Of a DNA stretch of 64,000 nucleotides, positions 60,733-64,000 are shown in pieces. A model generated the notes under the pieces. That model made no database searches. It was not told the DNA's origin and saw only the letters and a program-made list of their open reading frames with translations. Position numbers and translations under genes: made by a program. The stretch is from DATFDN01 sp963756495 (GTDB lineage: Bacteria; Pseudomonadota; Alphaproteobacteria; Acetobacterales; Acetobacteraceae). Each line of letters opens with the position of its first letter. Within the stretch, counting starts at the first letter, position 1. The DNA is taken from positions 124,001 through 188,000 of the forward strand of contig CAVWNS010000003.1 of NCBI GenBank assembly GCA_963756495.1, in the 5' to 3' direction.

Positions 60733-61206
60733 TTAAAACGGCCGGACGATGACCATGACGACGATGAGGATGACAAGGAGAGTGGGCGCCTCGTTTGCGA
60801 TCCGGTAGAAGCGTTGGCTCCGGCGGTTGCGATCGTGCAGGAAGCTCTTGCGCCAACCGGCGAAGCTCCCGTGCAGGGCCGACATCGCGATCACCGCGGC
60901 GAGCTTGACGTGCCACCACCCCCACGACCATTCGATCACGCCGGGGGTCAGGACCAGCAGGATGCCGAAGGTCCAGGTCGCGACCATGGCTGGGTTGATG
61001 ATCTGCTTGAGCAGCCGCCGCTCCATCACCTTAAATCGCTCGCTCCCAGCCGAACCGACGCGCGTCTCGCAATGGTACACATAGAGGCGCGGCAGGTAGA
61101 ACATGCCCGCCATCCAGGCGATCAGCGAGATGACGTGCAGCGCCTTGGTCCAGGGATAGGCGTAGGCGAGGATCGCAATCGTCACGTCGGAATAGCCAGC
61201 GAGCAT
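60733..61206 (-). CDS. hemJ: Protoporphyrinogen oxidase HemJ
   Basis: A 157-residue membrane protein with four helices that oxidises protoporphyrinogen IX to protoporphyrin IX. TKALHVISLIAWMAGMFYLPRLYVYH holds the conserved heme-ligand His and the YxYH end. NPAMVATWTFGILLVLTPGV and WWHVKLAAVIAMSALHG supply the later conserved Trp-His-Lys. The start at 61206 (MLAGYSDVT) overlaps the upstream HAD gene by 25 bases. It is the step before HemH, whose gene lies just upstream. Confidence 0.93.
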   Translation of the reverse strand: MLAGYSDVTIAILAYAYPWTKALHVISLIAWMAGMFYLPRLYVYHCETRVGSAGSERFKVMERRLLKQIINPAMVATWTFGILLVLTPGVIEWSWGWWHVKLAAVIAMSALHGSFAGWRKSFLHDRNRRSQRFYRIANEAPTLLVILIVVMVIVRPF

Positions 61207-61873
61207 CCCGCCACGATGCGGACCAGGGCCGGAAGCTCGTGCATGGAATGGAACAGGACGGCGTCCTCCGCCGCCAGGGCGGCGCCGTCGCCTTGGCGGC
61301 ACAAGCCAAGGCAACGCATTCCCGCGCGCGCAGCCGCACGCGCGCCCAGCAGGGAATCCTCGATGACCAGGCACGAAGCCGGATCGGCGCCGGCCGAGCG
61401 CGCCGCGCGGAGAAAGAGATCGGGCGCCGGCTTGCCACGCCCGCCCTCGGCCAGCACGTCCTCGGCGCTGTGGACGCGGCCCGCGACAAGGCCGGCGAGG
61501 CCGGTTCCGCAAACTTCGCCGCCAGCTCCTGATGCCCGGAATTGGAGGCGACGCGCCACGCCAGGCCCATCGCCTCGACCTCGCGCAAGGCAATGTGGGC
61601 CCCCGGCAACAGCACGGCTTCCCGCGCCATCGCCGCCGCGACCCGCGCGGCGATCCCGTCGACCCAGGCAGGCGGCAGGGCGCGTCCCAGATGCTCCTCG
61701 ATCACCGGGCGCATGTCGGGAAAGGACATGCCAAGGAAGCGCCGCTCGCATTCCGCGGCGCTCATCGGCCAGCCAAGCGCGGTCAGTTCGCGAGCAGCCA
61801 CGCGATTGGCGACCGGCTCGCTGTCGATCAGTACGCCATCACAATCGAAGATGACGAGGCGCAAGGGGGTCAC
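61182..61873 (-). pseudogene. HAD-IA family phosphatase, frameshifted
   Basis: RLVIFDCDGVLIDSEPVANR is motif I (DxD nucleophile) and RVASNSGHQEL motif II (Ser/Asn). GKPAPDLFLRAA (motif III Lys) and CLVIEDSLLGARAAARAG (motif IV, acidic pair) are in another frame, after a one-base change at about 61508 (gcgg/aacc region). Reconstructed length ~230 residues, typical of beta-phosphoglucomutase/phosphoglycolate-phosphatase-like enzymes. Stop overlaps hemJ start; start overlaps mazF by 4 bases. Substrate unknown. Confidence 0.85.
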
Positions 61874-62226
61874 TCTTCGATGCCAAGCAGCGGCGCGAGC
61901 CGGTCGCGGGCCTCCTGCAACACCTCGAAAGGAACAGCACCCGCGTAGACCATCGGCCGGGCCAGCGCATCAATGCTGCGCACATGCGAGATCAGCACCT
62001 CGCCTGAGACCGCCAAACCAGGAGGCAAGATAAGGCTCGAACTCCATCCGCGAACCCGCGACGTTATCGGGCATACGAAGGCGAGCCAACTCGTATCCCA
62101 GAGAACCCGCGGAGAAATGACCAGGGCGGGACGCCGGCCGCCTTGTTCGCGGCCGGTACGCGGGTCGAAATCAGTCCAGATCAGATCACCGGCTTCGGGC
62201 GCGTAGTCAATCGTCAACGATTTCAC
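61870..62226 (-). CDS. Type II toxin MazF/PemK-like
   Basis: A 118-residue endoribonuclease of the MazF/PemK fold. GDLIWTDFDPRTGREQGGRRPALVIS includes the conserved first strand and the GRRPALV region with the catalytic Arg. WLAFVCPITSRVRGW supplies the conserved Thr/Ser and VLISHVRSIDALAR the later active-site region. It would cleave mRNA when free of antitoxin. Its start overlaps the antitoxin by 20 bases, the normal antitoxin-first coupling. Intact. Confidence 0.9.
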   Translation of the reverse strand: MKSLTIDYAPEAGDLIWTDFDPRTGREQGGRRPALVISPRVLWDTSWLAFVCPITSRVRGWSSSLILPPGLAVSGEVLISHVRSIDALARPMVYAGAVPFEVLQEARDRLAPLLGIEE

Positions 62227-62449
62227 GTCCTACATCAGGACCCCAATCGAAAGCCTCGCGGATCTCCGGCGTCACGTTCGCGAGCAGCTCCTCAAGCGTG
62301 AAGCGTCGTCGCTTGGGCGAAATCACAATCCGGTTCCCTTCAGCCACGACATCCACCGGCGATCCATTCCGCAAGCCAAGCCGGTTTGCGACATCCTTCG
62401 GAATCCGCACCCCGAGACTGTTGCCCCATTTGCTGACGCTGACGATCAT
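62207..62449 (-). CDS. AbrB/MazE-type antitoxin
   Basis: An 80-residue antitoxin. The SpoVT/AbrB DNA-binding domain MIVSVSKWGNSLGVRIPKDVANRLGL is followed by a C-terminal toxin-binding tail (LEELLANVTPEIREAFDWG, ending in an acidic stretch). It represses its own operon with the toxin and neutralises MazF. The start at 62449 follows AATGGAGG. The pair sits between hemH and the HAD/hemJ genes, interrupting a heme operon. Confidence 0.92.
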   Translation of the reverse strand: MIVSVSKWGNSLGVRIPKDVANRLGLRNGSPVDVVAEGNRIVISPKRRRFTLEELLANVTPEIREAFDWGPDVGREIVDD

Positions 62450-62460
62450 GGTGCCTCCAT

Positions 62461-62482
62461 TGGATATACAATGGATATTCCA
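62461..62482 (-). promoter_or_regulatory. Probable mazEF operator/promoter palindrome
   Basis: An AT-rich imperfect inverted repeat (TGGATAT and ATATTCCA, separated by 7 bases), also containing two direct GGATAT copies, lies 11 bases upstream of the antitoxin start and just after the hemH stop. Such palindromes are typical autoregulation sites of MazE. A TTGACG (minus strand, 62491-62496) overlapping the hemH end could be a -35 element, but spacing to the AT-rich core is not ideal. Confidence 0.5.
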
Positions 62483-62492
62483 CCTTGCCTCG

Positions 62493-63569
62493 TCAAGCGC
62501 GAACCATAAACGGACATCCCACGAACTCCGCCGGACAGATCCGCCCGCCCCCATGGTTGCACAGGCCAGGGCCGGCCGCACGTGCATGCCGGACCAGATC
62601 GGCGAGCGCCGCGATGAAGCCCGCGTCCTCGTTCTGCGCGGTGCTGCGGAAATAGCCGGGCACGCCAAGCTTCTCGGCGAGATCGCGATACTCGACGTCC
62701 AGCTCCACCAAGGTCTCGCTGTGATCCGACACGAACGCGATCGGCACCACCAGGACCGCCATCCCGTCGCGGGCGGCCCGCGCGATCTCCTCGTCGGTGC
62801 TGGGTTCCAGCCATTTCTGGGGCGTCGCCCTGGACTGGTAGCAGATCCTCCAGTCCTCGGGCGCATTCGGCCCCCAGGCATCCAGCACGGCGCGGACGGT
62901 GCGCTCGATCTGCCATTGATAGGGATCACCCGCCCGTACGATCGCCTGTGGCAGGCCATGCGCGGAGAACAGCAATCGTAGCTTCGGGCTGCCCCCCGGC
63001 GCCGCGCACGCCTCCTCCCAGGAGCGGCGCACGATCGCGGCGGTCGCGGCGGCATAGCCCGCGTCGTCGGGCCAGCAGCACAGCGTTGTCACCGTCGCCA
63101 CCAGTCCGACGCGCGCCGCCGCCTCGCGCCAGTCGTCGAGCGAACTGCCGGTCGTTGTCGTGGAGAACTGCGGGTAGAGCGGCACAAGCACGACCTCGTC
63201 CGGCTCGAACGCCTTGACATCGCGCGCCGTCTCCTCGCTGAACGGGTGCCAGTAGCGCATCGCGACGAAGCAGCGCGCGTCCAGTTCCGGGAGCGCCGCT
63301 TCCAGGGCGACGGCCTGCGCGCGGGTCAATTCGAGCAGGGGGGAGCGGCCACCCAGCAGCGCGTAGTTCGCGGTGGCCGGCTTGAGGCGTCGGCCGGCGA
63401 TGATGCGGGCGAGCAGCGGGCGGACGAAGAACGGCACGCGCAGGATCGCGGGATCGCGGAACAGGTTCCGCAGGAAAGGGCCGATCGCCTCCGGCCGATC
63501 CGGACCACCAAGGTTGAACAGCACGACCGCGACACGCGGGCGCCGGGCGGTGTCAAGCGGCACGTACAA
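62493..63569 (-). CDS. hemH: Ferrochelatase
   Basis: A 358-residue enzyme inserting Fe2+ into protoporphyrin IX. VAVVLFNLGGPDRPE opens the fold and LLFSAHGLPQAIV contains the catalytic His. YQSRATPQKWLEPST and VVPIAFVSDHSETLVELDVEY, with the conserved Glu, complete the active site. The C-terminal GGGRICPAEFVGCPF supplies cysteines that may bind an iron-sulfur cluster, as known for some ferrochelatases. Its start overlaps the hemE stop by 17 bases. Intact. Confidence 0.96.
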   Translation of the reverse strand: MYVPLDTARRPRVAVVLFNLGGPDRPEAIGPFLRNLFRDPAILRVPFFVRPLLARIIAGRRLKPATANYALLGGRSPLLELTRAQAVALEAALPELDARCFVAMRYWHPFSEETARDVKAFEPDEVVLVPLYPQFSTTTTGSSLDDWREAAARVGLVATVTTLCCWPDDAGYAAATAAIVRRSWEEACAAPGGSPKLRLLFSAHGLPQAIVRAGDPYQWQIERTVRAVLDAWGPNAPEDWRICYQSRATPQKWLEPSTDEEIARAARDGMAVLVVPIAFVSDHSETLVELDVEYRDLAEKLGVPGYFRSTAQNEDAGFIAALADLVRHARAAGPGLCNHGGGRICPAEFVGCPFMVRA

Positions 63570-64000
63570 GGTCCCTCAGGACGGCGACATGCTCCGGCGG
63601 GGTGTCCGGCACGACGCCGTGTCCCAGGTTGAACACGAAGGCACGGTCGCGCAGGGCGGACAGGATGCCACCAGCCTCGGCCCGCAGCGCGTCGCCCCCG
63701 GCAAGCAGCGCCATCGGGTCGAGGTTGCCTTGCAGCGCGACGCCATGAGGCACCGCCAGACAGGCCCAGGCGGGGTCGGTGGCGGTATCCATGCCGACCG
63801 CGTCCACCCCGGTCTCGGCCGCGTAGGTGGCCAGCATGGCCCCGGCGAGGCGGGGAAACCCGATCAGGCGGGTAGCAGGATGGCGCGCCTTCAGCGCCGC
63901 CACGATCCGACGGGCGGGTGCGATGACATGGCGGCGGAACAGCGCCGGCGACAGCACGCCCGCCCAGCTGTCGAACAGCATCAGCGCCTCCGCCCCCGCA
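63553..64000 (-). CDS. hemE: Uroporphyrinogen decarboxylase, 3' part
   Basis: The C-terminal ~149 residues of HemE, which removes four acetate carboxyls from uroporphyrinogen III; the gene continues beyond the window's right edge. AEALMLFDSWAGVLSP, VDAVGMDTATDPAW, LQGNLDPMALLAGG and FNLGHGVVPDTPPEHV are all conserved family segments. It is the first visible gene of the minus-strand heme run and overlaps hemH. Secure identification. Confidence 0.96.
   Translation of the reverse strand, partial: AGAEALMLFDSWAGVLSPALFRRHVIAPARRIVAALKARHPATRLIGFPRLAGAMLATYAAETGVDAVGMDTATDPAWACLAVPHGVALQGNLDPMALLAGGDALRAEAGGILSALRDRAFVFNLGHGVVPDTPPEHVAVLRDLVRAA

Noticed and set aside
1..64000. CRISPR array, rRNA operon, integrase-bounded island or origin with DnaA boxes
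   Set aside because: No regularly spaced repeats, rRNA sequence, integrase or clustered DnaA boxes were seen, despite the origin-associated parAB genes.

Overview
This is a high-GC alphaproteobacterial chromosome segment. The best guess is Rhodospirillales/Acetobacteraceae, from protein style and from the housekeeping blocks at its two ends. The left end carries mnmE (3' part), mnmG, rsmG, parA and parB on the plus strand. The right end carries hemE (3' part), hemH, hemJ and rho on the minus strand. In many alphaproteobacteria these form one co-directional neighbourhood (hemE-hemH-hemJ-rho-mnmE-mnmG-rsmG-parAB). Here the halves lie about 59 kb apart and face each other, which implies a rearrangement between rho and mnmE.

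Layout. 0-5.6 kb: tRNA modification and chromosome partition genes, with an antisense cdh-like gene between mnmE and mnmG. 5.6-9.4 kb: an IS630-type element that landed in the parB stop codon and was itself split by an IS21-type element (istAB) with a clean 8-bp target duplication. 9.4-13.1 kb: cytochrome c oxidase genes ctaC-ctaD-ctaB plus a 39-residue membrane protein. 13.3-19.1 kb: a PmtA-like methyltransferase, a cold-shock protein with a readable promoter, tRNA-Gln(TTG), a ketopantoate reductase-like protein, a flavin amine oxidase, an S49 peptidase and a SLT/SPOR lipoprotein. 19.2-25.2 kb: an orphan molybdenum hydroxylase large subunit, then a minus-strand set (SnoaL-like, secreted AhpD-like, methyltransferase, hydrolase-cyclase-LuxR regulator). 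25.3-29.9 kb: an Mla/Mce-type lipid ABC system with an orphan binding protein. 30-39.6 kb: an acyl-CoA hydrolase, an MBL-fold protein, SemiSWEET and EamA transporters, paoABC aldehyde oxidase, a K+ channel-like protein and small envelope/stress proteins. 39.8-51.9 kb: half of a type VI secretion system (vgrG, a DUF6931-like gene, tagH, tssJ, tssK, tssL, tssM, tagF, pppA). 52-57.6 kb: a cupin, two MFS transporters, a tyrosine phosphatase and malonyl-CoA decarboxylase. 57.6-59 kb: a LuxR regulator translationally coupled to a catalytically dead HtrA-like protein. 59.2-64 kb: rho and the heme genes, with a mazEF pair inserted.

About sixteen single-base frameshifts are visible (istA, IS630 transposase, AhpD-like, hydrolase-cyclase-LuxR x2, mlaD x3, binding protein, channel tail, PepSY-like, tagH, phosphatase, MHS transporter, malonyl-CoA decarboxylase x2, HAD). 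Many lie in short homopolymers and several compensate one another, so draft-sequence error is as likely as real gene decay. Each affected gene is described as its reconstructed full extent. No gene-free stretch exceeds about 300 bases. I saw no CRISPR array, rRNA or convincing oriC.
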